Source of the DNA: an uncultured Panacagrimonas sp. | Lineage (GTDB): Bacteria; Pseudomonadota; Gammaproteobacteria; Nevskiales; Nevskiaceae | Assembly: GCA_946481265.1 (NCBI GenBank) | Contig: CAMLNE010000198.1 | Coordinates: 1 to 8,096 of the forward strand | DNA length: 8,096 bases | Direction of reading: 5' to 3' | Part shown: positions 1-6,514 of the stretch, in pieces | Position numbering within the stretch: the stretch's first letter is position 1 | Layout of the letters: every line of letters starts with the position of its first letter | Made by a program: the position numbers and the translations under genes | The notes under the pieces: generated by a model | What the model was told of the DNA's origin: nothing | The model's input: only the letters and a program-made list of their open reading frames with translations | Database searches by the model: none

Positions 1-1928
1 AGGTCGTCGGGATGGACTCTGTCGCTGAAGGTCCGACCGACGAGGTCCTCCGGCTTGTATGCGGCCTTGATGCCAGCGAACACCTGGCGCTCGCCGAGTG
101 GACCCAGGTCCAGCTTCAGGCGCAGCAGCTTGTCCGCCCCCTCGACGGCCTGCGCCTCGGCGATGCGCGCGATGCGCAGGTCGAGCCTGCCGAAGTCGTC
201 GATCGAGATCGTGTCGCCCTCATTGCCGGATGCATTCGCCGGCGCGGCCGGCGCGGCCTTCGCCGTCCCGGCCTTCGGTGCCACCGGCACCGGTTCCGCC
301 TCGGCGGCCATCATCGCGTCCACCGCCTTGGGCTCCACGCGCGTGATCAGGGCCTCGTAGGGACGGATGGCGTGGGCCAGTAGCGGCTCGCCGACCTGGG
401 ACCAGGCCAGCGGCGCAACGTCCAGGAAATGCTCCACCTTGGACGCGATGACCGGCAGGACCGGCTTCAGATACAGCGCGATCTGGCGGAATACGTTGAG
501 GAAGGTGGTGCACACCTGGTGCAGCATCTCGCGCTGTTCCGGGTTGCGTGCCAGCGTCCACGGCGCGATCTTCTGGATCGCGGCGTTGGCATCGTCGGCC
601 ATCAGCATGATCTCGCGCAGCGCGGCCGAGTACTCGCCATCCTCGTAGAGCGCGCGGATCGCGTCGGCCTCGGCGGCGATGTCGTCGAACAGCGTGCGAT
701 CGTGCATCGCGTCGGCCAGCCGGCCCTCGAACTGCTTTTCGATGAAGCCGGCGCAGCGGCTGGCGATGTTGACGAACTTGCCGACCAGGTCGCTGTTGAC
801 CCGTGCCTGGAAATCCTTGAGATCGAGATCCAGATCATCCACGCCGCTGCCGAGCTTGGCGGCGAAGTAGTAGCGCAGGTACTCGGGATCCAGGTGGTCG
901 AGCCAGGTGCGCGCGCGCACGAACGTGCCGCGGCTCTTGCTCATCTTGGCGCCGTTGATCGTCAGGTAGCCGTTGACGTGGAGCCGGGTCGGGGTGCGGT
1001 GGGCGGAGCCATGCAGCATCGCCGGCCAGAACAGGCCGTGGAAATTGATGATGTCCTTGCCGATGAAATGGTGCAGCTCGGCCTGCGAGCCGGCATCCCA
1101 GGTCTCGCCGAAGTTCTCGCCGGTCTTCTTGCACAGCGCCAGGTGGCTGGCCATGTAGCCGATGGGCGCATCGAGCCAGACGTAGAAGTACTTGCCCGGC
1201 TCGCCGGGAATGGGAAAACCGAAGTAGGGGGCGTCGCGCGAGATGTCCCAGTCCTTCAGGCCGGCGTCGAACCATTCGCGCAGCTTGGCCTTCACCGAGG
1301 GATGCGCGACCGGTCCTTCGAGCCAGGACTGCAGGAAGCCCTGGAAGCGGGAGAGCTCGAAGAAGAAGTGCTCGGAATCGCGCATCACCGGCGCGGCCCC
1401 CGACACCACGGACCGCGGGTTCTTCAGGTCGGTGGGCGAATAGGCCGCACCGCAGTTCTCGCAGTTGTCGCCGTACTGGTCGGCCGCGCCGCACTTCGGA
1501 CACTCGCCCTTGATGTAGCGGTCGGGCAGGAACATCTCCTTGACCGGGTCGTAGAGCTGCTGGATGGAACGGCGTGCGATCGCGCCACCCTCCTTGAGCC
1601 GCGAGTAGATCAGTTCGCTGAAGTAGCGGTTCTCCTCGGAATGCGTGGAGTGGTAGTGATCGAAGTGAACACCGAAGTCGAAGAAGTCGCGTGCGTGCGC
1701 GGTCTGCACGTCCGCGATGAAGGCCTCGGGCGTCACGCCCGCCTTCTCGGCCGCCAGCATGATCGGCGTGCCGTGGGCATCGTCGGCGCAGACGTAGGTG
1801 GCCCGATTGCCGCACATGCGCTGGAAGCGCACCCAGATGTCGGCCTGGACGTAGCCCACCATGTGGCCGAGGTGCAGCGGGCCGTTGGCATAGGGCAGGG
1901 CGTTGCTGACGAGGATCTGACGGGACAT
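1..1928 (-). CDS. metG: Methionyl-tRNA synthetase (3' end off window)
   Basis: Cytoplasmic class I aminoacyl-tRNA synthetase that charges tRNA-Met with methionine. The frame is open for 642 codons from the ATG at 1928 and runs off the left edge. The HIGH-type motif HLGH is at residues 19-22 and KMSKS at 328-332. A zinc knuckle has Cys143, Cys146, Cys156 and Cys159. An Ala/Pro-rich linker (about 545-570) leads to the C-terminal OB-fold tRNA-binding domain from about residue 574 ([12 protein letters not shown]). This is the long, dimeric MetG form; the E. coli protein is 677 residues, so some 35-50 residues probably lie outside. The ATG places the HIGH motif at the expected distance, but no Shine-Dalgarno sequence precedes it: the 12 bases upstream are pyrimidine-rich. 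The last 10 residues (633-642) do not resemble the usual continuation of this domain (see findings). The gene is divergent from the plus-strand cluster. Confidence 0.97.
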   Translation of the reverse strand, partial: MSRQILVSNALPYANGPLHLGHMVGYVQADIWVRFQRMCGNRATYVCADDAHGTPIMLAAEKAGVTPEAFIADVQTAHARDFFDFGVHFDHYHSTHSEENRYFSELIYSRLKEGGAIARRSIQQLYDPVKEMFLPDRYIKGECPKCGAADQYGDNCENCGAAYSPTDLKNPRSVVSGAAPVMRDSEHFFFELSRFQGFLQSWLEGPVAHPSVKAKLREWFDAGLKDWDISRDAPYFGFPIPGEPGKYFYVWLDAPIGYMASHLALCKKTGENFGETWDAGSQAELHHFIGKDIINFHGLFWPAMLHGSAHRTPTRLHVNGYLTINGAKMSKSRGTFVRARTWLDHLDPEYLRYYFAAKLGSGVDDLDLDLKDFQARVNSDLVGKFVNIASRCAGFIEKQFEGRLADAMHDRTLFDDIAAEADAIRALYEDGEYSAALREIMLMADDANAAIQKIAPWTLARNPEQREMLHQVCTTFLNVFRQIALYLKPVLPVIASKVEHFLDVAPLAWSQVGEPLLAHAIRPYEALITRVEPKAVDAMMAAEAEPVPVAPKAGTAKAAPAAPANASGNEGDTISIDDFGRLDLRIARIAEAQAVEGADKLLRLKLDLGPLGERQVFAGIKAAYKPEDLVGRTFSDRVHPDD

Positions 1929-2048
1929 CGGAAGGAGAGGTCGGGCGGCGAAGGGGGCGCCAATTATCTCACGCGACCCGGACCGGCATCGGCGATGCGC
2001 CGGGCTTGCGGCATACTCGGGCCGCCACCACGCAAGAGGGAAGTGCAA
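1929..2048. other. Divergent intergenic region between metG and the plus-strand cluster
   Basis: This 120-base gap must hold the start signals for metG on the minus strand and for the exported-protein gene on the plus strand. Three things are visible: the candidate metG -10 at 1963-1968; CATACT at 2012-2017, a 4-of-6 match to a plus-strand -10 box without a recognisable -35; and a good Shine-Dalgarno AGAGGG at 2035-2040, eight bases before the ATG at 2049. No operator-like palindrome stands out. Confidence 0.5.
1963..1968 (-). promoter_or_regulatory. Possible -10 box for metG
   Basis: Read on the minus strand this is GATAAT preceded by TGA, close to the sigma-70 -10 consensus and AT-rich against a GC-rich background. 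Transcription from it would start near 1957 and give a leader of about 30 bases before the metG ATG at 1928. No convincing -35 box lies 16-18 bases upstream. This is inference from one hexamer. Confidence 0.25.
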
Positions 2049-2402
2049 ATGAAGAACGGGTCCGCGCTTCTGATCACCATTGTCCTGGGAATGGCCACGC
2101 CGGCCCTTGCGGCGCCGCCGCCGCACGCCCCGGCCCACGGCTATCACGCCAAGCATCGCTACATCTATTACCGGGAACGCGAGATCTACTACGCGCCCGA
2201 GAGCCGTCTGTGGTTCTGGCTCGATGGCGGCGACTGGCGCTTCGGCGCCCGCCTGCCGTCGATCTACCAGCAGTTCACCTCCAATGGCGTGGCCATCGAA
2301 CTCGGCAGCGATCGTCCGTACTCCGAACATCGCCACGTGGTGGAGCGCTACGGGAAGGGATCGCGGCACGGCGCCAGACACAAGCGCCGGTCCCGGGACT
2401 GA
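2049..2402 (+). CDS. Small exported Tyr/His/Arg-rich protein, function unknown
   Basis: A 117-residue protein that I cannot assign to a named family. Residues 1-21 look like a signal peptide ([21 protein letters not shown]), so it is predicted to be periplasmic or outer-envelope. The mature part begins with a Pro/His-rich stretch (22-37), followed by a Tyr-rich segment ([11 protein letters not shown]) and an aromatic core with WFWLDGGDW, then RLPSIYQ and ELGSDRPY. The tail, from about residue 95, is strongly basic ([15 protein letters not shown]). The ATG at 2049 is supported by AGAGGG eight bases upstream, and the signal peptide starts there. The same frame stays open far upstream inside metG, but that part is antisense shadow. 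Its stop lies 6 bases before the next gene, so the two are probably cotranscribed. The Tyr/Trp pattern recalls small envelope proteins of proteobacteria; metal or surface binding through the His residues is only a guess. Confidence 0.8.
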   Translation: MKNGSALLITIVLGMATPALAAPPPHAPAHGYHAKHRYIYYREREIYYAPESRLWFWLDGGDWRFGARLPSIYQQFTSNGVAIELGSDRPYSEHRHVVERYGKGSRHGARHKRRSRD

Positions 2403-2408
2403 AGGCCG

Positions 2409-3164
2409 GTGAGAGGCGCCCGCGCCGGGAGGATCCCGCTGCGCCTGGTGCTCGCGCTGCTGTTGGCGCTGGGCCTGACCCTGCCCGCAGCTGCGCAGGA
2501 TTGGAACGACCTGGCCAGGCAGGCTTTCGGACGCGTGGCAGCGGACCCGCAGGCAACGGGACTGGCCGACGCCGAGATCGTGCAGGGCCTGCGCGAAGCG
2601 CTCGCCAAGGGGACCCGGAACGCGGTGCTGCAGCTCGGCCGGGCGGACGGCTTCTGGGCATCGGAGCAGTTCCGCATCCCGCTACCCAAGGCCCTGGTGA
2701 AGACGGATGCCCTGCTGCGCGCCGGCGGCTACGGGCCACAGCTCGACGAGCTGCACCTGTCGTTCAACCGTGCCGCCGAGCAAGCCGTTCCCATCGCAGC
2801 GGACGTGTTCTCGCAGGCGGTGCAGAAGCTCAGCATCGATGACGCGCGCAACATCCTGACCGGACCGCCGGATGCGGCCACGCAGTACTTCCGCAAGTCC
2901 ACCGGCGAGACCCTCATGCTGCAGTTCAAGCCCCTGGTCGCCAAGGTCACCGCCCGTGCCGGGCTGGTGCAGCAGTACGAGAAGGTGATCGCCGCGGCCG
3001 GACCGCTGGCCGCGCTCGCGGGCACGGCCGACGTCAACGACTACATGGCACGCAAGGCGCTGGATCGCCTGTTCCTGCGCGTGGCGGACGAGGAGAAGGC
3101 CATCCGCACCGACCCGGCAGCGCGCAGCAGCGAGATCCTCCGGAAAGTCTTCGGCGGCGGCTGA
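2409..3164 (+). CDS. DUF4197 family exported protein
   Basis: A 251-residue protein recognised as DUF4197, a family of proteobacterial envelope proteins without known biochemical function. A signal peptide covers about residues 1-29 (basic start, Leu/Ala-rich core, cleavage near AAAQ). There is no lipobox cysteine, so it is probably soluble in the periplasm rather than a lipoprotein. Family-like stretches include [13 protein letters not shown] near residues 62-74, FRIPLPKAL near 90-98, and [16 protein letters not shown] after it, all in a largely helical body. The GTG start at 2409 follows the previous stop by 6 bases, with GAAGG at 2401-2405 as a close-spaced Shine-Dalgarno candidate (3 bases), and it gives a complete signal peptide. 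Length is close to the family norm. The function remains unknown. Confidence 0.88.
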   Translation: MRGARAGRIPLRLVLALLLALGLTLPAAAQDWNDLARQAFGRVAADPQATGLADAEIVQGLREALAKGTRNAVLQLGRADGFWASEQFRIPLPKALVKTDALLRAGGYGPQLDELHLSFNRAAEQAVPIAADVFSQAVQKLSIDDARNILTGPPDAATQYFRKSTGETLMLQFKPLVAKVTARAGLVQQYEKVIAAAGPLAALAGTADVNDYMARKALDRLFLRVADEEKAIRTDPAARSSEILRKVFGGG

Positions 3165-3188
3165 GCGGTCCTGCGCCTGGTCATCTCG

Positions 3189-3207
3189 GCATCACGCGGG
3201 CTGATGC
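3189..3207. repeat. Short inverted repeat in the leader of the DUF6122 gene
   Basis: GCATCA (3189-3194) and TGATGC (3202-3207) are perfect complements around a 7-base loop. The hairpin lies just before the GGGGA Shine-Dalgarno (3211-3215) of the gene starting at 3224. It has no following T-run, so it is not an intrinsic terminator. It could influence translation or be chance in GC-rich DNA. Confidence 0.3.
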
Positions 3208-3223
3208 GCCGGGGAAAAACACC

Positions 3224-3541
3224 GTGAGCGGAGCCTCCCTGCTGCACCTGTGGCTTCACCTGGCCGTCCCGCTGGCGGTGGCGCTCGTGTTCTATCGCGG
3301 CCGGTGGCACGGCGCCTGGTTGTGGATGCTGGCGACCATGCTCATCGACGTGGACCACCTGCTGGCCGACCCGGTGTATGTGCCGGATCGCTGCAGCATC
3401 GGGTTCCACCCGCTGCACCAGGCGCCGGCGATCGCGCTGTACGGCGCCTTGCTGGTGCCACCGCGGACGCGGTTGCTGGGCCTGGGCCTGGTTATCCATA
3501 TCGCGCTCGATGCGGGCGACTGCCTGCGCATGGAGCCGTGA
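3224..3541 (+). CDS. DUF6122 family small membrane protein
   Basis: A 105-residue integral membrane protein matching what I know of DUF6122. The visible pattern is several hydrophobic helices (about 6-24, 30-43, 67-78 and 84-96) with conserved charged motifs: DVDH at 42-45, DRCSIGFHPLH at 55-65, and IHIALDAGDC at 91-100. The His/Asp arrangement resembles the YdjM/DUF457-type membrane metal-dependent hydrolases, so a membrane-embedded metal site is plausible, but no reaction is established. The start is GTG at 3224, eight bases after GGGGA (3211-3215). It lies 59 bases after the DUF4197 gene and runs the same way, so cotranscription is possible. Its stop faces the end of the copD fusion gene 74 bases further on. 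Confidence 0.85.
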   Translation: MSGASLLHLWLHLAVPLAVALVFYRGRWHGAWLWMLATMLIDVDHLLADPVYVPDRCSIGFHPLHQAPAIALYGALLVPPRTRLLGLGLVIHIALDAGDCLRMEP

Positions 3542-3615
3542 CCTGCGCAGAAGAGTCCGGCGTCCCGACCGATGCGCCGAACCATCTGCAGCCTTCTGCC
3601 GGGCTGAGCGACCTT
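3542..3615. other. Convergent gap between the DUF6122 gene and the copD fusion
   Basis: The two converging transcription units should end here. Two weak stems are visible: CGGCG at 3558-3562 with CGCCG at 3575-3579, and GCAGAAG at 3547-3553 with CTTCTGC at 3593-3599. Neither has a T-run on either strand, so I see no canonical intrinsic terminator. Confidence 0.4.
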
Positions 3616-5520
3616 TCAATGCAGGTGCAGGTCGGGCGGCGGCAGGATCTGCGGCTCGCTCGCAAGCCGCGCGACCTCGGATATCACATCGAGCGGCGCT
3701 GCCCAGGACGCCGGCGCTTCCGCTGGAATCCAGCGCGCGCGGATGTAGCCGAACCGGTCGACCAGGAATTCGGCGTGACGGCGCGGCATGCCGAGCCGGT
3801 CGGGCACGCCGCGATCGGTCAGGGTGCGGGTCAGGAACTGGTAGGCCTGCCAGACGTCGTCACCCTGCGGCGCGAGGACGACGAGCGTGTCGCCGGCCTC
3901 GTCGTGCAGGCGGGCGAGTCGCGCCAGCGAGCGCGCATCGCGGGGCATGGTGAACACCAGCAGCACCGCGCATTTTCCACGCAGGTCCTTGAGCTCGGCG
4001 TGCGCGCCAGCCGCGGTCCGGTAATAGAAGTTGGGCGCGCCGAGCCAGGGCCTGCCCGGCACGATGCGCGGCGCCAGCACGCGGGCCTGGAAGCCCTGCG
4101 AAAACACGCGCAGGAAGTTCACCAGGTCCCAGCGCCGCTCCTCGTCGAGCCGTCCGGCGAAGCCCGGCATCGGCCCTCCGGGCATGCCGTGCGTGAGCCA
4201 GCTGTAGAGATCGCCCGCGGCATGCAGCGCGGTATGGGGTTCGCTGAGGTTGGCCGGCGGTTTGTCCAGCGAGACGGCAAGGGGCCCGTCGCCCAGCCCG
4301 CCGCTGCCATGGCAGCCCGTGCAGTGCGCCTCGAACGCCTGGCGACCCTGCTCGATCGACAGCGTCAGGTAGGGAACCGGTGCGCGCAGGAAGCTCTCCG
4401 GCCAGGCCGGTACGGCCAGGCCCCAGGCGACGCCGGCCAGGCCGGCAAATGCGCCCGGCAAGGCCCCGGTGCGCCATCGGCGGGACCGCGCAAGAACGCT
4501 CAATGGCAGTGCGAAGGCGAGCACGGCAGCGCCGAGCAGCATGGCCAGGCGCGCCTGCGGATCCTGCCAGCCGGCCTCGAACGACAGCCGAAACGGCAGC
4601 CACCAGTGCGGTTGCGCGTGAATCGCCGGCGGGGTCTGCGCCAGTGCCGCGCCCAACCCCAGGATGAGCAGCGCAAGTCCCAGTTCGCGGGCCACGCGAC
4701 GCGCAGCGTCCGGCCAGGGCGCCGCCATGGCGCAGCGGTGCAGGCTCGGCAGGAAGCGCTTGCGCAGCGTGTGGGCGATCGCCAGCACGCAGCCGAGCAG
4801 CACGAGCTTGGCGCACAGCAGCAGGCCGTAGGCGGTGCCGAGCAGGTCCCCCTGGTCCGCGACGAAGGCAAGGGCCAGCAGCACCCCGCTGGCGATGATC
4901 GCGAGCATGCAAAGCAGCGCCAGGCGCGAGTAGCGCTGCACCGCGCGCGCCGCGAAATCGCGGGTTGTGGCGTCGGCGTGGTGGGCTGCTGCACGCGCCA
5001 GCGTGATCCACGCGGGCAGGCCACCCAGCCAGGCACCCAGCGCGAGCAGGTGCAGCATGTGCAGGCCGACCAGGCGGGTCGGCGCCTCCGTGCCGGCAGC
5101 ATGGCCGGACAGCGGTGAGAGCGCCGTCGTCCCCATCGCCAGCAGGAGCACCGCGAGCAGGCGCATGACGCGCGCCCGTGGCAGCAGGGCCGCCGCCAGG
5201 GCAGGGGCCAGTGCCAGCAGCGCCAGGCCGATGCGCAAGGACGTCAGTCGGCCAGAGCCGGTATGACGCGCCAGCTCGGCGCTCAGCGCCAGGCTGGCCA
5301 TTCCATCCGCAACCGCACAGGCCTGCGCATGCAGCGCCGCGGCCAGCGCCACGGCGAGGAGCAGCGCGGCGAAGGGCAGCCTGCGCAGCAGTGCACGCTC
5401 CCAGGCGCGGACTGCGGGGGGCGGTTGCCCGGCAAGGAGCAGGAACAGCGGGATACCAACCAGGTACGCAGAGGCCAGCACGCCGAGCGCACGGGCGCCC
5501 ACGGCGTAGGCTTCGATCAC
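3616..5520 (-). CDS. copD: CopD - cytochrome c - redoxin-like fusion protein
   Basis: A 634-residue membrane protein in three parts. Residues 1 to about 372 are polytopic (about ten hydrophobic segments) and contain the CopD copper-export/import domain; its usual histidines are His140, His154 and His157, followed by the GAWLGGL motif at 162-168. Residues about 383-480 are a periplasmic c-type cytochrome domain with the haem site CTGCH at 400-404 and a probable distal ligand Met451 in GGPMPGF. Residues about 490-620 look like a thioredoxin/SCO-type fold (LKDLRGKCAVLLVF, then FLVDRFGYIRARWIP), but the active-site cysteine pair is absent; only Cys517 remains. CopD alone is usually about 300 residues. 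The GTG start at 5520 overlaps the copC stop by 4 bases (GTGA). CopD classically works with CopC in moving copper across the inner membrane. The attached domains suggest redox control or electron transfer linked to copper handling; that role is inferred. Confidence 0.88.
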   Translation of the reverse strand: MIEAYAVGARALGVLASAYLVGIPLFLLLAGQPPPAVRAWERALLRRLPFAALLLAVALAAALHAQACAVADGMASLALSAELARHTGSGRLTSLRIGLALLALAPALAAALLPRARVMRLLAVLLLAMGTTALSPLSGHAAGTEAPTRLVGLHMLHLLALGAWLGGLPAWITLARAAAHHADATTRDFAARAVQRYSRLALLCMLAIIASGVLLALAFVADQGDLLGTAYGLLLCAKLVLLGCVLAIAHTLRKRFLPSLHRCAMAAPWPDAARRVARELGLALLILGLGAALAQTPPAIHAQPHWWLPFRLSFEAGWQDPQARLAMLLGAAVLAFALPLSVLARSRRWRTGALPGAFAGLAGVAWGLAVPAWPESFLRAPVPYLTLSIEQGRQAFEAHCTGCHGSGGLGDGPLAVSLDKPPANLSEPHTALHAAGDLYSWLTHGMPGGPMPGFAGRLDEERRWDLVNFLRVFSQGFQARVLAPRIVPGRPWLGAPNFYYRTAAGAHAELKDLRGKCAVLLVFTMPRDARSLARLARLHDEAGDTLVVLAPQGDDVWQAYQFLTRTLTDRGVPDRLGMPRRHAEFLVDRFGYIRARWIPAEAPASWAAPLDVISEVARLASEPQILPPPDLHLH

Positions 5521-5924
5521 GGCGCCGGCGCCGCGACCCCGTCGGCCGCCTCGAGCGTGAAGCCGAACGAGCGCTCGATCACGTGACCGTCCTGCGACAG
5601 CACGCGGTAGTGCACGGTGTAGCGCCCGGGCGGCAGCGGTACCGGCACCGCCGCTTCCAGGCCATGCGAATCGCCGGCGCTGCTCGTCACCGCGCCGAGC
5701 GCGGTCTTGTGTGCTTGCGCGTCCTCGAGCGAGATGGTGGAGAACCTCGCCTCCACCTTTTCGTTGAAGCGCAGGCGGATGTGCGAAGGCGAGTGGGCGA
5801 GCACATCGCGGTTGCCGGGAACCGAGCGGGTCAGCGCGGCGTGGCTCCAGGCCGGCGACAGGGTCGCGAGCAGAATGGTCACCAGCAGTCCGCGGATCAG
5901 CAGGAGGCGGCGCGGGCGGTTCAG
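5517..5924 (-). CDS. copC: CopC periplasmic copper-binding protein (probable CTG start)
   Basis: CopC is a small periplasmic beta-barrel protein that binds Cu(II) and hands it to CopD. Visible hallmarks are the mature start HAALTRSVPG, the strand IRLRFNEKVEA, and the end motif VLSQDGHVIERSF. Counting from CTG 5924 the protein has 135 residues, with His28 as the expected first mature residue and Asp112 and His114 as the other Cu(II) ligands. There is no Met-rich Cu(I) loop, so this is a Cu(II)-only form. The start is unusual: the first ordinary start codon, GTG 5882, would leave only 13 residues of signal peptide with no basic end. CTG 5924 gives a full signal peptide (MNRPRRLLLIRG...), lies 6 bases after GGAG, and overlaps the preceding stop as CTGA. 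No ATG, GTG or TTG lies in frame just upstream. It sits between the PmoD-position gene and copD. Confidence 0.9.
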   Translation of the reverse strand: MNRPRRLLLIRGLLVTILLATLSPAWSHAALTRSVPGNRDVLAHSPSHIRLRFNEKVEARFSTISLEDAQAHKTALGAVTSSAGDSHGLEAAVPVPLPPGRYTVHYRVLSQDGHVIERSFGFTLEAADGVAAPAP

Positions 5925-6514
5925 GCGTCGCTCCGGTCGGCGGAAGGCAGCGGCAGGTTGCGCCCGGTCAGCCGGTAGAGCAACAGGCTCAGGGCAACCA
6001 CCAGGACGAACGCGGGCACGTAGCGCCAGGGATGCGAGATCCCGACCTGGAACGGGAATACGGAATGAAGCTGCCGGCCATCCGCATCGGTCGTGCTGAG
6101 CATGCCGATGAACCAGCCTGGCTGCTCGAAGCGCTGCTCGAAGCTGAGCGTGCCCTTCGGATAGGTCTGCGCGTCGAGCTTGAACAGCGTGGCCGCCTCG
6201 ATGGCGGCACTGTCGCCCAGGTCTTCCAGGCGCGCGCGCCGGCCCAGTTCGCGCGTGTCGCGCAGCACGCGGAATTCGACGTCGTGCCGGCGCAGCACCG
6301 GGTCGATGAAGTCAATCACGAAGATCGCCCTGCCCAGCTCCGGAATGTCCTCGCAGAACTCCTGGGTGGCGCGCAGCTCCGGCTGGTAGCCGGTGAAATG
6401 AGCACGGTACGCGCCGATGCGCATGATGCAGCGGTCGTCCTCCATCGACACGCCGCCATGCGCGAACAGTGCGGCGGGAACCAGCAGCGCGAGTGCCGCG
6501 AACAGCGCCCGCAT
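5921..6514 (-). CDS. Periplasmic membrane-anchored protein in the PmoD/AmoD position
   Basis: A 197-residue protein starting at ATG 6514, which overlaps the pmoB stop by one base (TGATG). It has a signal peptide (1-18), a periplasmic domain beginning HGGVSMEDDRCIM, and one C-terminal membrane helix (about 166-181, PAFVLVVALSLLLY) with a short basic cytoplasmic tail. Candidate metal ligands cluster near the start of the mature protein: His19, Met24, Cys29, Met31 and His39, plus Cys54 in the motif EFCEDIP. The segment HFTGYQP at 39-45 is one I associate with an uncharacterised family of proteins found in methylotrophs and nitrifiers. Topology and position directly after pmoB match PmoD/AmoD, accessory copper proteins of pmo and amo operons, but I cannot confirm homology, so no symbol is given. 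It is followed by copC and copD. A role in copper loading or assembly of the monooxygenase is inference. Confidence 0.8.
   Translation of the reverse strand: MRALFAALALLVPAALFAHGGVSMEDDRCIMRIGAYRAHFTGYQPELRATQEFCEDIPELGRAIFVIDFIDPVLRRHDVEFRVLRDTRELGRRARLEDLGDSAAIEAATLFKLDAQTYPKGTLSFEQRFEQPGWFIGMLSTTDADGRQLHSVFPFQVGISHPWRYVPAFVLVVALSLLLYRLTGRNLPLPSADRSDA
5931..5934 (-). promoter_or_regulatory. Shine-Dalgarno GGAG supporting the copC CTG start
   Basis: On the minus strand GGAG is followed by the six bases CGACGC and then CTG at 5924. The spacing is near ideal, and it is the only good ribosome-binding sequence upstream of copC. It lies inside the last codons of the preceding gene. No comparable site precedes the GTG at 5882. 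Confidence 0.5.

Noticed and set aside
835..1815. 326-codon minus-strand open frame
   Set aside because: It is an alternative frame of metG with Arg-rich composition; the metG frame explains this stretch completely.
1930..1940. GGAAGGAGAGG on the plus strand, a strong Shine-Dalgarno look-alike
   Set aside because: No plus-strand gene begins at a suitable distance. It is the complement of the pyrimidine-rich metG leader.
429..2048. Long plus-strand open frame running into the small exported gene at 2049
   Set aside because: It is antisense to metG, which has full catalytic motifs. High GC makes the opposite frames stop-poor. Only the part from ATG 2049 has a ribosome-binding site and signal peptide.
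3547..3599. Inverted repeats in the convergent gap as a bidirectional terminator
   Set aside because: The stems are only 5 and 7 bases, one with a 39-base loop, and neither strand has a T-run. Such pairs are expected by chance in GC-rich DNA.
3041..3619. 192-codon minus-strand open frame across the convergent gap
   Set aside because: It overlaps the 3' part of the DUF4197 gene and the whole DUF6122 gene on the other strand and shows no recognisable domain.
3250..5118. 622-codon plus-strand open frame
   Set aside because: It is antisense to the copD fusion, Arg/Gln/Ala-rich without domains or membrane segments, and begins inside the DUF6122 gene in another frame.
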